Origin: JAJPHU01 sp035553375
Lineage (GTDB): Bacteria; Planctomycetota; Planctomycetia; Gemmatales; Gemmataceae
Assembly (NCBI GenBank): GCA_035553375.1
Contig: DATNCY010000276.1
Coordinates: 18,016 to 82,015, forward strand
Reading direction: 5' to 3'
Length of the DNA: 64,000 bases
The position numbers were made by a program, and so were the translations under genes. Positions 43,264-52,927 of the stretch are shown here, one piece after another (the first letter of the stretch is position 1; every line of letters begins with the position of its first letter). The notes under the pieces are model-generated. The model saw only the letters and a list, made by a program, of their open reading frames with translations, had not been told where the DNA came from and made no database searches.

Positions 43264-45624
43264 ATGGAAACTCCTCTTTCTCCTCAATTAGCGCGCAAGA
43301 TGGATGCCTACTGGCGCGCGGCGAACTATCTCTCCGTAGGGCAGATTTATTTGTTTGATAATCCCCTGCTGAAAGAGCCGCTGCAATTGAAACACGTCAA
43401 GCCTCGCTTGCTCGGTCACTGGGGCACCACGCCGGGACTTAATTTCATCTATGTTCATCTAAATCGCGTCATCAAGGAACACGATCTGAGCGTGATCTAT
43501 ATTGCCGGCCCCGGTCATGGCGGTCCCGGCCTGGTCGCCAACACGTATTTAGAAGGAACCTACAGCGAGGTCTATCCGAACATCAGCCAGGATGAGGCCG
43601 GGATGAAACGGCTGTTCATGCAGTTCTCGTTCCCCGGCGGCATTCCTAGCCACGTCGCGCCGGAAACGCCCGGCTCGATTCACGAAGGCGGCGAGTTGGG
43701 TTACTCGCTCGCTCACGCCTACGGTGCCGCCTTCGACAATCCCGACCTGCTGCTCGCCTGCGTGATCGGCGATGGCGAGGCGGAAACCGGCGCGCTGGCC
43801 ACTGGCTGGCACGGCAACAAATTCCTCAATCCCGCCCGCGACGGCGCGGTGTTGCCGATCTTGCATCTCAACGGCTACAAAATCGCCAATCCGACCGTAC
43901 TGGCCCGCATTTCGCGCGAGGAATTGGAAGCGCTGCTGCGCGGCTACGGTTACACGCCCTATTTCGTCGAGGGACACGAACCGGAGAAGATGCACGCGAA
44001 GATGGCCGCGACGCTCGATACCTGCATCGCCGACATTCAGCGCATCCAGAACGAGGCCCGCAAAAACGGTTTCACCGAGCGACCGCGTTGGCCGATGATC
44101 GTCTTGCGTTCGCCGAAGGGCTGGACTGGGCCGAAGGAAGTGGACGGCAAAAAGACCGAGGATTACTGGCGTTCGCATCAGGTGCCGTTCGCGGAGATGG
44201 CCGAGAAGCCCGGCCATGTCAAGCTGCTCGAAGCATGGATGAAAAGCTACAAGCCAGAGGAGTTATTTGACGAAACCGGCAAGCTGATCCCGGAGTTGGC
44301 CGAACTCGCTCCGAAGGGCGATCGACGCATGGGTGCCAATCCGCATGCGAACGGCGGTCTGCTCCTCAAGGATCTGAAATTGCCGGATTTTCGCGCGTAT
44401 GCGGTCGCCATCTCCGCGCCCGGTTCGGTCACGGCCGAGGCCACACGCATTCAAGGGCAATTTGTCCGCGACGTGATGAAACTGAATTTGGAAGCCAGCA
44501 ATTTCCGCATTTTCAGCCCGGACGAGAACGCCTCCAATCGCTGGGGCGATGTGTTCGACGTGACTGATCGTTGCTCCACCGCCGAAATTTATTCCTACGA
44601 CGATCACGTTTCGCCGGATGGCCGGGTGATGGAAGTATTGAGCGAGCATCAATGTCAGGGCTGGCTGGAGGGCTACTTGCTGACGGGCCGGCATGGTTTC
44701 TTCAACTGCTACGAGGCGTTCATCCACATTATCGATTCGATGTTCAACCAGCACGCCAAATGGCTGAAAACCACGCGCCGCATCCCCTGGCGTCGGCCGC
44801 TCGCTTCGCTCAACTATCTGCTGTCGTCGCACGTCTGGCGGCAGGATCACAACGGTTTCAGCCATCAAGATCCCGGCTTCATCGATCACGTCATCAACAA
44901 GAAAGCCGAGGTGATTCGCGTCTATCTGCCGCCGGATGCTAATACGCTCTTGTCGGTGACGGATCATTGCCTGCGCAGCCGGCACTATGTCAACGTCATC
45001 GTGGCCGGCAAACAGCCGGCGCCGCAATGGCTGGACATGGATCAAGCGATCAAGCATTGCACGGCCGGCATCGGCATCTGGGAATGGGCCAGTAACGACA
45101 AGGGCGGTGAACCCGATGTCGTGATGGCGTGCTGCGGCGACGTGCCGACGTTGGAAACGCTGGCCGCCGTCGATCTGCTGCGCAAGCATTTGCCGGAACT
45201 CAAGGTGCGCGTCCTCAACGTCGTGGACCTGATGAAACTGCAACCGCAAACGGAACATCCGCACGGCCTGAGCGATGCGGATTTCGATGTCCTATTCACC
45301 AAGGATCGGCCGATCCTGTTCGCCTTCCACGGTTATCCGTGGTTGATCCATCGCCTCACGTATCGGCGGACGAATCATCGCAATCTGCATGTGCGCGGCT
45401 ACAAGGAAGAGGGCACGACGACCACGCCGTTTGACATGGTGGTGCTGAACGATCTCGATCGCTTCCATCTGGTCGGCGATGTGATCGATCGCGTACCGGC
45501 CCTGGGATCGCGAGCCGCCTATCTCAAGCAAGCAATCCGCGACAAGTTGCTCGACCACAAACAATACATCGACAAGCACGGCGACGATATGCCGGAGATT
45601 CGCGATTGGAAATGGCGATTGTGA
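43264..45624 (+). CDS. xfp: Phosphoketolase (xylulose 5-phosphate / fructose 6-phosphate)
   Basis: 786 residues, the usual length, from the ATG at 43264 with AAAGGA upstream. Thiamine diphosphate-binding and family motifs are YIAGPGHGGPG, SHVAPETPGS, GDGEAETG and, in the C-terminal half, GYLLTGRHGFFNCYEAF. It splits xylulose 5-phosphate, and often fructose 6-phosphate, with phosphate to give acetyl phosphate plus a triose or tetrose phosphate. With ackA it provides ATP without glycolysis. Specificity for either sugar cannot be told from sequence. Confidence 0.96.
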   Translation: METPLSPQLARKMDAYWRAANYLSVGQIYLFDNPLLKEPLQLKHVKPRLLGHWGTTPGLNFIYVHLNRVIKEHDLSVIYIAGPGHGGPGLVANTYLEGTYSEVYPNISQDEAGMKRLFMQFSFPGGIPSHVAPETPGSIHEGGELGYSLAHAYGAAFDNPDLLLACVIGDGEAETGALATGWHGNKFLNPARDGAVLPILHLNGYKIANPTVLARISREELEALLRGYGYTPYFVEGHEPEKMHAKMAATLDTCIADIQRIQNEARKNGFTERPRWPMIVLRSPKGWTGPKEVDGKKTEDYWRSHQVPFAEMAEKPGHVKLLEAWMKSYKPEELFDETGKLIPELAELAPKGDRRMGANPHANGGLLLKDLKLPDFRAYAVAISAPGSVTAEATRIQGQFVRDVMKLNLEASNFRIFSPDENASNRWGDVFDVTDRCSTAEIYSYDDHVSPDGRVMEVLSEHQCQGWLEGYLLTGRHGFFNCYEAFIHIIDSMFNQHAKWLKTTRRIPWRRPLASLNYLLSSHVWRQDHNGFSHQDPGFIDHVINKKAEVIRVYLPPDANTLLSVTDHCLRSRHYVNVIVAGKQPAPQWLDMDQAIKHCTAGIGIWEWASNDKGGEPDVVMACCGDVPTLETLAAVDLLRKHLPELKVRVLNVVDLMKLQPQTEHPHGLSDADFDVLFTKDRPILFAFHGYPWLIHRLTYRRTNHRNLHVRGYKEEGTTTTPFDMVVLNDLDRFHLVGDVIDRVPALGSRAAYLKQAIRDKLLDHKQYIDKHGDDMPEIRDWKWRL

Positions 45625-45662
45625 ATTCGAGTACGAGGAGCGCGTAAATAGTTTTTAGTATT

Positions 45663-45710
45663 GTTATTTCGTGAGTGCCAGCCCTGAAGGACGGGCACTC
45701 ACGAAATAAC
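45663..45710. repeat. Hairpin between xfp and a convergent DUF1501 gene
   Basis: Perfect 17-bp arms GTTATTTCGTGAGTGCC (45663-45679) and its inverse (45694-45710) with a 14-nt loop. It lies 38 nt after the xfp stop and is a likely bidirectional terminator or a dispersed repeat. There is no extended T-run. Confidence 0.8.
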
Positions 45711-45762
45711 ACCACAAGCCATTACCGCCGCTTTCCCTGCCACCAAATCGGAGCGGAGCCGC

Positions 45763-47121
45763 CTACAAAATAGCTTCCTTGATGATCGGCGCATCTTCAG
45801 CGATGAGCTTGACCGGCCGATTAGTCGGCGTTGTCACAACGGTATCCGGGTCGATGCCAAGCAAGTGATAGAGGGTGCGACCAAAGCTCTCCACTTTGTA
45901 AAATTTATCCGTCACCTGAGCGCCGATTTTGTCCGTGGCACCGACGATGTTGCCGCCGCGGAAACCGCCGCCGGCGGCCAGGATGAACTGCGCGTAGTCC
46001 CAGTGATCGCGCCCGGCGTTCTTGGCCGTGCCGCACTTGGGCGCTCGCCCCATCTCGCCCAATGCCAGCACGATCGTCGATTCCAGCAAGCCGCGCACCT
46101 GCAAATCTTCCAGCAAGGTCGAGAGGGCCGCGTCGAGCATCGGGATTTGCTGCCGGCCGGCGACGAAGTTCTCGCCGTGCCAATCCCAGTAACCGAAATT
46201 GAAATGAACGACCGGCACGCCCGCCTCAACCAAACGACGAGCCAGCAGGAAATGCTTGACGTTGCCCGACGGGTAGCGCGTTTTCGCCGGCACGTTGCGG
46301 GTATAACGCGCCACACGTTTGGGATCCTCCTTTGAGAGATCCATCGCCTCACGCAGTTTCGGCGAACGCAACAGATTGAAAGCCGTCTGCTGATGGCGGT
46401 CCAGTCCCTCAATGAGCGGGTCCAGTTTGTCTTTCTGCCGCAAGCCGCCGTCGAGTGCCTTCAAGAGATCGACATCGCGATTCAGCGACGGTAGCTCAAT
46501 CTGCGGCGTCAACATCTTGCTAATGTCGTCCTTCGACGCCACGGGATCGAAGATGAACGGACTGTGAGCCGGCCCAAGGAAACTCGGCGCGATGGCGTTG
46601 ATCGTATGGACATCAATAATGCCGAGCGTGGCGAAAGTCGGCAGGTCGGCGGGGCCGGGCCGAAACTTCGATACGGCGCTGCCGTACATGGGATACTCAT
46701 CGGTGCCGCTGGGCAGACGCGGATTGCCGGTCATCCAGTAGAACGGCGCGCGGGCGTGATCGCCCGGCTTGTTCATCGTCGTGACGGAGCGAATAATCGT
46801 GTACTTGTCGGCATGGCGAGCCAACTGCGGCATCAACTCGCATATATCGATGCCGGGCACGTTGGTCTTGATCGGCTTGAATTCGCCGCGATATTCGGCC
46901 GCGGCCGCCGGTTTCATATCGAACATGTCCGTATGTGGTGGACCGCCGCCCAGCCAAACGCAGATCAAATGCTTCGCTTTCGCCGTGCGGCCCGGCTGCG
47001 ACCCGGCGCTGGCCTGGGCGCGAAGGACATTGAGCAAACTCACGCCACAAAGTCCCATACCGCCGATGCGGAGGAAATCGCGACGGTGAACGCGGCGGAA
47101 TTGTTCGCAAGTATTCTTCAT
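45763..47121 (-). CDS. DUF1501 protein, Tat-exported
   Basis: 452 residues from the ATG at 47121, with GAGG 6 nt upstream; an in-frame TTG at 47127 is less likely. The Tat motif is HRRDFLRIGGMGLCG. Family motifs: CVWLGGGPPHTDMFDMKP, LALGEMGRAPKCG, GRDHWDYAQ and FRGGNIVGATDKIG. It lies downstream of the DUF1549/1553 gene at 47289 across a gap filled with a compound palindrome, so it is the last gene of a minus-strand cluster that starts with another DUF1501 gene. Function not established. Confidence 0.94.
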   Translation of the reverse strand: MKNTCEQFRRVHRRDFLRIGGMGLCGVSLLNVLRAQASAGSQPGRTAKAKHLICVWLGGGPPHTDMFDMKPAAAAEYRGEFKPIKTNVPGIDICELMPQLARHADKYTIIRSVTTMNKPGDHARAPFYWMTGNPRLPSGTDEYPMYGSAVSKFRPGPADLPTFATLGIIDVHTINAIAPSFLGPAHSPFIFDPVASKDDISKMLTPQIELPSLNRDVDLLKALDGGLRQKDKLDPLIEGLDRHQQTAFNLLRSPKLREAMDLSKEDPKRVARYTRNVPAKTRYPSGNVKHFLLARRLVEAGVPVVHFNFGYWDWHGENFVAGRQQIPMLDAALSTLLEDLQVRGLLESTIVLALGEMGRAPKCGTAKNAGRDHWDYAQFILAAGGGFRGGNIVGATDKIGAQVTDKFYKVESFGRTLYHLLGIDPDTVVTTPTNRPVKLIAEDAPIIKEAIL

Positions 47122-47153
47122 CAGCAACCTCGTCGGTTAGAGTCTGTCCCATA

Positions 47154-47271
47154 AGCCCCTCTCCCCCTGTACTCAGGGGGAGAGGGGTTGGGGGTGAGGG
47201 GGTGCGTTTTCTGCGGGTTCCTCTCCCCCTCACCCCCCAGCCCCTCTCCCCCGAGTACAGGGGAGAGGGGA
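47154..47271. repeat. Compound GC-rich palindromic repeat between DUF1501 and DUF1549/1553
   Basis: A first hairpin (CCCCTCTCCCCCTGTACTCA and its inverse, about 47156-47188) is followed by GGGGGTGAGGGGG, which pairs with CCCCCTCACCCCC (from 47226), and then by a second hairpin of the same kind to 47270. It fills most of the 167-nt gap. The sequence type is the same as the in-frame insert at 18703-18754. Confidence 0.85.
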
Positions 47272-47288
47272 GTTTAGGAGACAGTCGG

Positions 47289-49865
47289 TTAGTGTTGCAG
47301 CACGAATTCCCGTGTATTGAGCAGACTCCACAAGATGCCTTGCACGCCCTTAATGGGCGATGGCGATTGTCCGATATACTTTCGGCACGCTTGCCGTTCG
47401 GCGTCGCGCGGCAAACGGGCCAGCGTCACGAGGAAAATCTCCTCAATCCGTTGTTCGTCATCCCCAATTTCCTTGACGATGCGGGCGGCGCGTCCGCCGG
47501 CATCGGCAACCTTGGCCCGCACGCGCGGATGATTGGCGAAGCTGAGAACCTGCAAAACCGAGACGTTGCCGTCGCGTTCGCAATCGCACTGCACGGCCGA
47601 GTTGCGCTTGGGCTTGCCGAAGTTCGCCAGCATGAAGGTGACGAAGGTGTTACGCGGCGTAAAAGGAATCTCGACCGTCTTAAGGTTCGCCGGCCAGTGA
47701 TGGTATTCCATATCCATCTTTTCGGTCGTTCCCGTCGCCTGGTTGAGCGCATCGACCAACACTTCCGCCGGTAGACGCCGGTAATAGAAATAGGCGTAAT
47801 TCGTGCGATCGCCCTCGTTCGCTTCGCCGGCCATGCTGCTCTGCTGGTAAGTGCGGCTGGTCAGGATGGTACGATGCAGCCAACGCAAATCATACTTGTT
47901 CTCGATGAAACCGCGACATAGTTCTTGAAGCAACTTCGGATGAGAGGGTGGATTGAAGGAGGACAAATTATCGGGTGGATCGATGATGCCGCGGCCGAAA
48001 TAATGTGCCCAAACGCGGTTGACGATCGCTCTGGCGAAGTAGGGATTATCCGGCCGCCGCATCCATGCCATGACGAGCCGGCGCGGATCCTCGTCCTTGG
48101 CGATGATGGTTTCTTCGGTCTGCCCCAGAAGCCGAAAGCGTTTTGAAGTCTGCGTTCCGATGGGGCTGGTCACGGTGGCGAAGGTCGTGCCGGGTGCGAG
48201 CAAGCGAACTTCGGAGTGCATGACCCGCCGAGCCGCCTCGGACATCGATCGGCTTCGCCGTTCCATGTCGGCCAATTGTTTCTTCATCTTGTCCAGTTGC
48301 GCCACGGCCGCCGGATCAGCCTTCGGTTTGGCCTTGCGGACGCTGGCTTCGAGTTTCTTGAAATCGTTCTCCCGCAACTTCTTGGCTTGCTCCGTGAGCT
48401 TCTTGGCATCGTCGTTCATCTTCTTGAAGACGACGGCGACCTTGGGAAATTTCTTCTCGTTGTCGCCCTGGAAGCCGATCTTACGAACGGACATGAAGAA
48501 GTTGGCGAAGCTGAGCAAGTCGTCTTGCTGCCAGACATCGTGAGGATGACGGTGGCACTGGGCGCACTCCAACCGCAGGCCGAGGAAGGCGTGCGATACC
48601 TGGAGCGCGGCCGGCAACCCCGACGAGGAATTGCGCTGCCAGTACAGATCCAGCGTCCGGCGCTGGCGATACATTTCCACATCCTTACGGCCCGGCGCAT
48701 ACCCCTCTTCCATGCGCAAGACTTCCTCCGCCCAGGTCTGAACGTCTCGCCCCTCGCGGCTGGTCGCCGTCAGAATGCGTTCGACGAATTGGTCGTAGGG
48801 AACATTTTCGTCCAGGCGGGCGCGAATCCATTGCTGGAAGCGCGGGGCGTCAACTTCCTGACGGATGCCGTCGGCGTAAACGCCAAAATCGCTCGCCTTG
48901 AGCAGGTCGCAAAACTTCAGCGTCCAGAGGGCGGCATGACCGGGACGCTGGAGCAATTCCGCAATTTTCCTCTCTCGCTTATCCGTTGTGCTATCAGCGA
49001 GAAACGCCCGCACCTCGGCGGGAACCGGCAGTTCTCCCGTCACGTCGAGCGTGGCGCGGCGGAGAAAGGTGGCGTCGTCGCTCAGTCCGACCGGCGGAAT
49101 GCTGAGTCGTTGCAACTTCGCCAAAATGTGCTGATCGATGAAGTTATGGGGCTTGATGTTGGCGGGCGTCTGGGTTGAAGGACGCGGCACGAGAAGCATC
49201 GCCAACGCCGGTTCGGCGCGATAGCGGACGAGCAATGCCGTATCACCCACACCGCGAGCGGTGATGGAACCGTCTTGTTCCACCGTCGCCACCGAAGGCG
49301 TAAGTGATTCGTAGGAACACAGCGGCGTCACGTCCTCGTGGGAACCATCGGCGAAAGTCGCCTCGACGCGAAGGCGATACCTCTCCCCTGGCCGGGCCGT
49401 GTGTTCGTTCGGGTGAACGAGCAACCGCGTCACGCGCGAACGGTCGGGCTGATCCAGCGGCGCACCGTCAGCGATCCAGCGCCGGAGGATTTGATATTCG
49501 GCGCTTCCGACTGCCATGCGCTGACCGCCTTGATGCGCCGTCCGTCCCGTGGCCTTGAGAAGCAGAAGACTGGCATCCGGTTCATGCAAGTTCAGGCGGC
49601 GTCCGCCGGCCTCGCGCAGCAGACGTTCATGGTCGAGCGCCGGATCGGCGCTGAAGAGCGATAACTTAAAGCCATTTTGCCCCTTCACCGCGCCGTGGCA
49701 GGTGCCGCCGTTGCACCCCAACCGGCTCATCACCGCTTGAATGTGCCGTGTGAAAAGCGGTGCAGCGCGCTGCTCGGAGGACGTGGTATCGGCCCGTGCC
49801 ATCCCACCAACGGACAGGAGGAGAAAACTCAACAACCCCAAGGAGAATGGGATAACGCGGCTCAT
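47289..49865 (-). CDS. DUF1549/DUF1553 protein with coiled-coil insert
   Basis: 858 residues from the ATG at 49865 with GGAGA upstream. A signal peptide (1-25) leads directly to a CX4CH motif (CNGGTCH, 51-57); the N-terminal Ig-like domain of the other copies is missing here and an Ig-like domain follows instead (about 145-225). DUF1549 starts near 240 and contains CAQCH (434-438). A charged coiled-coil of about 70 residues (478-548, rich in Lys, Glu and Ala) is inserted before DUF1553 (from about 575). The end (NTREFVLQH) matches the family. Function unknown. Confidence 0.92.
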   Translation of the reverse strand: MSRVIPFSLGLLSFLLLSVGGMARADTTSSEQRAAPLFTRHIQAVMSRLGCNGGTCHGAVKGQNGFKLSLFSADPALDHERLLREAGGRRLNLHEPDASLLLLKATGRTAHQGGQRMAVGSAEYQILRRWIADGAPLDQPDRSRVTRLLVHPNEHTARPGERYRLRVEATFADGSHEDVTPLCSYESLTPSVATVEQDGSITARGVGDTALLVRYRAEPALAMLLVPRPSTQTPANIKPHNFIDQHILAKLQRLSIPPVGLSDDATFLRRATLDVTGELPVPAEVRAFLADSTTDKRERKIAELLQRPGHAALWTLKFCDLLKASDFGVYADGIRQEVDAPRFQQWIRARLDENVPYDQFVERILTATSREGRDVQTWAEEVLRMEEGYAPGRKDVEMYRQRRTLDLYWQRNSSSGLPAALQVSHAFLGLRLECAQCHRHPHDVWQQDDLLSFANFFMSVRKIGFQGDNEKKFPKVAVVFKKMNDDAKKLTEQAKKLRENDFKKLEASVRKAKPKADPAAVAQLDKMKKQLADMERRSRSMSEAARRVMHSEVRLLAPGTTFATVTSPIGTQTSKRFRLLGQTEETIIAKDEDPRRLVMAWMRRPDNPYFARAIVNRVWAHYFGRGIIDPPDNLSSFNPPSHPKLLQELCRGFIENKYDLRWLHRTILTSRTYQQSSMAGEANEGDRTNYAYFYYRRLPAEVLVDALNQATGTTEKMDMEYHHWPANLKTVEIPFTPRNTFVTFMLANFGKPKRNSAVQCDCERDGNVSVLQVLSFANHPRVRAKVADAGGRAARIVKEIGDDEQRIEEIFLVTLARLPRDAERQACRKYIGQSPSPIKGVQGILWSLLNTREFVLQH

Positions 49866-49942
49866 TCGAGAATCTCCAGAGCGGCCATCAAATCGAGGAC
49901 TCGCGAGGCTGCCGGCGAAATCCGAGAGAATACCCATGTGGT

Positions 49943-51286
49943 TCACCGCCCGATGCAGTAAAGATGCTGGCGTGTGCGGACGAACATATGTCGTTCGCTG
50001 AAGATGGGACAGCTGCCGAACCCCTCCAGCGTATTGCGGGCAACCTCGTGATACTCGCGTCCCGGTGCGACTACAATCGTGGTGCCCTTGGTGCTGCTGA
50101 AGTAGAGATTCGTGCCGGCCGCCGTGATACTGGAGTACAAGTTGCCGATCCCCAGTCGTTGACGGTAGACCTGCTCGCCGGTGGACGCATCCAGAACGTC
50201 GAGAGTGCCATCGGTCGTGACACCGTAGAGAAGTCCGTCATACAGCACCGGAGACGGAGTGCGCCGGCCGCCGGCCGTCTTACTTTCCCAGAGTTTCTCA
50301 AGCTTAACCGATGCCGGCTTCGCCGATACCAGCCGCACAGCCCGCGCCCCTCCGGGGAACGTATACAGGATGCGATCGTGAAGGACCGGGGAACACTCCG
50401 AGGACGACAGCGAGCCGTCCTTGAGCAGTATCTTTCCGTCGGCAAGACGAACGATGGCTCCGGCCGGGCTAACAACCACGGATGTCTCGTCAACGCGCGT
50501 CACGAGCGGGGAAGCGTGCCGGGCCGGCAACGGCACGCGCCAGGCGATTTCACCGGTGGCCGTCTCAAGAGCGAATAGATCGTTCAGGTGGACGATGAGT
50601 TTGCCATCGGCCAGCGCCGGGGAACTACTGTGCCCGAAGCCAATCGTGGGTGCCTCGATGTACTTGATCCAGCGCCGCTCGCCCGCGACCGTATACGCGC
50701 ACACGACTCCGTTGCCGAACACGGCGTAGACATGCTCGCCATCGCTGGCGGGCGTCGCGGCCGTGTTGGTGGTCTCGCCATCCGCATACGAGGGCGGAGC
50801 CGGGGCGCGTTTCCTCAATTGTTGTACCTCTCGGTTAACCGCCTCAAGCTTTTGCTTGATTTCTTTCTCCTTATCGGCATCGCCTTTCACCCGACCTCGC
50901 TCGCGTTCCAGGTTTCGCTTTTCGGTTTTCAGCCGTGCGTACTCGGCCGTAATCTGCTTCGCTTTGTCTTCGCCATAAAGTTCCACCAGATCGTTCGAGC
51001 GCCGCCAGAGGATTTTGCCATCGGCCGCGTTCACGCAGAGCAATTCAGCCGGGTCCGAAACGACAAAGATCCGCTTGCCAATAAGGATCGGCGACGCCTG
51101 GCTGCGGCCGGGGAGTTTGGTCTTCCACAGGACGTTGGTATCCTCAGCCCACTTGGTCGGAGGATTGACCTCCTTGTAATAGCCGGTACCATCGGCCCTC
51201 CAGCCAACCGGATCTCGAGGTGATGCCCCGATGAGTAGAAGGCTGCTCAGCAACGCGATACCCAAATTCGTGGAGAGGGCTGTCAT
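49943..51286 (-). CDS. PQQ-like (BamB-type) beta-propeller protein with helical insert
   Basis: 447 residues. An N-terminal signal peptide is followed by propeller blades such as VLWKTKLPGRSQASPILIGK and VYAVFGNGVVCAYTVAGERR, typical of PQQ-like repeats. Residues about 100-160 form a Lys/Glu-rich helical hairpin (KQITAEYARLKTEKRNLERE) between two blades. No PQQ-binding or catalytic site is recognised, so it may be a structural propeller. It lies between DUF1501 (29 nt upstream) and DUF1549/1553 (77 nt downstream), which suggests an envelope partner of those proteins. Confidence 0.9.
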   Translation of the reverse strand: MTALSTNLGIALLSSLLLIGASPRDPVGWRADGTGYYKEVNPPTKWAEDTNVLWKTKLPGRSQASPILIGKRIFVVSDPAELLCVNAADGKILWRRSNDLVELYGEDKAKQITAEYARLKTEKRNLERERGRVKGDADKEKEIKQKLEAVNREVQQLRKRAPAPPSYADGETTNTAATPASDGEHVYAVFGNGVVCAYTVAGERRWIKYIEAPTIGFGHSSSPALADGKLIVHLNDLFALETATGEIAWRVPLPARHASPLVTRVDETSVVVSPAGAIVRLADGKILLKDGSLSSSECSPVLHDRILYTFPGGARAVRLVSAKPASVKLEKLWESKTAGGRRTPSPVLYDGLLYGVTTDGTLDVLDASTGEQVYRQRLGIGNLYSSITAAGTNLYFSSTKGTTIVVAPGREYHEVARNTLEGFGSCPIFSERHMFVRTRQHLYCIGR

Positions 51287-51315
51287 GGGAGGTCTCCGGG
51301 AGGGGGGATCGAGGC

Positions 51316-52728
51316 CTAACTGCCCACCAGCGCGGCGATGGGATTGCCGCGCGACAGCACGAACGGCCGGCCGCCCTGATCGTGCGTCTCAGCATGCGGA
51401 TCGACGCCGAGACAGTGATAAATCGTGGCGGTGAAATCGGCAGGCGTCACCGGATTGCTGGCGGGATAAGCCGCGATCTTGTCGGACTGGCCGAAGACCT
51501 GTCCGCCCTTGATGCCGCCACCGGCGAACAACACGGAATAGCACTGCGGCCAATGCTCGCGTCCGCTGTTACTGCGCGTGATTTTCGGCGAACGGCCAAA
51601 CTCGGCGGCCACCACCACGAGCGTCTCATCGAGCCGGCCGGTTTTCTCCAGGTCCGTCATGAGGGCATCAAACGCCTTATCGAAGGGCGGCACCAAATCT
51701 TCCTTATGAGCCGAGAAATTGTTCCAGTGCGTGTCCCAGGCGAAGCCATCCTTGCCCTGCGTTCGCTGCCAGTTGCACTGCACCAACCGCGCTCCGGCGT
51801 CGAGCAGACGTTTGCCGAGCATCACCGATTGCCCGAACAAATTGCGGCCATAGCGTGCCCGCTCCGCCGCCGGGACCGCCGATAGATCGACGGCGCGACG
51901 CACGGCCGGCGACGCAATCACGTCGAGTGCCTTCGCCTGATTGTCGCGGATCGACTGACGAATGGCGCGTTTGTCGAGCTGTTGTGTCTGCTTTTCGAGC
52001 TGATTGAGCAATCCCAATCGTCGCTGCAACACGTCGGCGGACTCGTTGGCCGCCAGGGGCAAGTGATCGAGACGAAACGTGTCGTCGTTGGGATTGCCGC
52101 CCGTCAGCAACGGATCGTACTTGCTGCCGAGTGAGCCGGCGAACTGGCCCGCGCGCCGGCCGCCGGCCACATCCATGCGATGCGGCACCAGGGCGAACGG
52201 CGTCATGGGGCCTTTGCCCGGATTAAGTTGGGCCACGCACGAACCCATGTGAGGCATATCCGCGCGGCTCATCGAGTTGACATCGCTGACGGAGCCGGGA
52301 TACGGATAGCCGGTGAACATCCAGTAAGAACCCCGGCCATGATCGTTGTGGTCGTGGTTCATGCTCCGCACCAGGGCGAGACGGTGCATCCATTTCGCCG
52401 CCAGCGGCAGCAGTTCCGTGAAGCGCACTCCGGTCACGGAGGTGGCGATGGGACGGAACTCGCCGCGAATGTCCTCAGGAGCGTCGGGCTTGGGATCGAA
52501 CGTATCGAGTTGAGCGGGACCGCCGGACAGATACAGGATAATGCAGTTCTTGGCCTTACCGAAGCTGGCCGCGACCGGCTTTCCTTTGCGCGGCGAAAGT
52601 CCAGCATTGGCGGACGAACCGAGCAGCAAAGGCAAGCTCAGGCCGGTCATCGAGAGACCGCCGATACGCAGCATTTCACGGCGAGACAGGCGATTTCCAC
52701 GCTCGGTTGGACCCCACAGATTCAGCAT
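51316..52728 (-). CDS. DUF1501 protein, Tat-exported
   Basis: 470 residues from the ATG at 52728, preceded by AAAGGA. The Tat motif is SRREMLRIGGLSMTG (15-29). Family motifs: LYLSGGPAQLDTFDPKP, VAAEFGRSPKITRSNSGREH and IKGGQVFGQSDKIA. First gene of the minus-strand cluster that runs to 45763; divergent from the PPC gene at 52928 across 199 bp. This operon therefore has two DUF1501 genes, one at each end. Confidence 0.95.
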   Translation of the reverse strand: MLNLWGPTERGNRLSRREMLRIGGLSMTGLSLPLLLGSSANAGLSPRKGKPVAASFGKAKNCIILYLSGGPAQLDTFDPKPDAPEDIRGEFRPIATSVTGVRFTELLPLAAKWMHRLALVRSMNHDHNDHGRGSYWMFTGYPYPGSVSDVNSMSRADMPHMGSCVAQLNPGKGPMTPFALVPHRMDVAGGRRAGQFAGSLGSKYDPLLTGGNPNDDTFRLDHLPLAANESADVLQRRLGLLNQLEKQTQQLDKRAIRQSIRDNQAKALDVIASPAVRRAVDLSAVPAAERARYGRNLFGQSVMLGKRLLDAGARLVQCNWQRTQGKDGFAWDTHWNNFSAHKEDLVPPFDKAFDALMTDLEKTGRLDETLVVVAAEFGRSPKITRSNSGREHWPQCYSVLFAGGGIKGGQVFGQSDKIAAYPASNPVTPADFTATIYHCLGVDPHAETHDQGGRPFVLSRGNPIAALVGS

Positions 52729-52927
52729 GGGATTGATCCTTTCGCCATTTTCGTACAGTGTCGTTTGAGGAGGCGGGTCACTTTTCCGGCAGGTTTTTCG
52801 TACAACGCGGTAGGTTTATCGTGTAGGATGTACCTCGCTTGAGGATACCCCCGCAGCCAGCCCGCCGCAAGGCTCTATCCAAGTTTGCCCGCCCCTGCCG
52901 ATATTCGCACCAACCATGAGGTGATCG
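52729..52927. promoter_or_regulatory. Divergent promoter region of two DUF1501/DUF1549 modules
   Basis: 199 bp between the start codons of the DUF1501 gene (minus) and the PPC gene (plus). Both promoters must lie here. I see no palindrome or clear -10/-35 boxes; the assignment is by position only. Confidence 0.5.
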
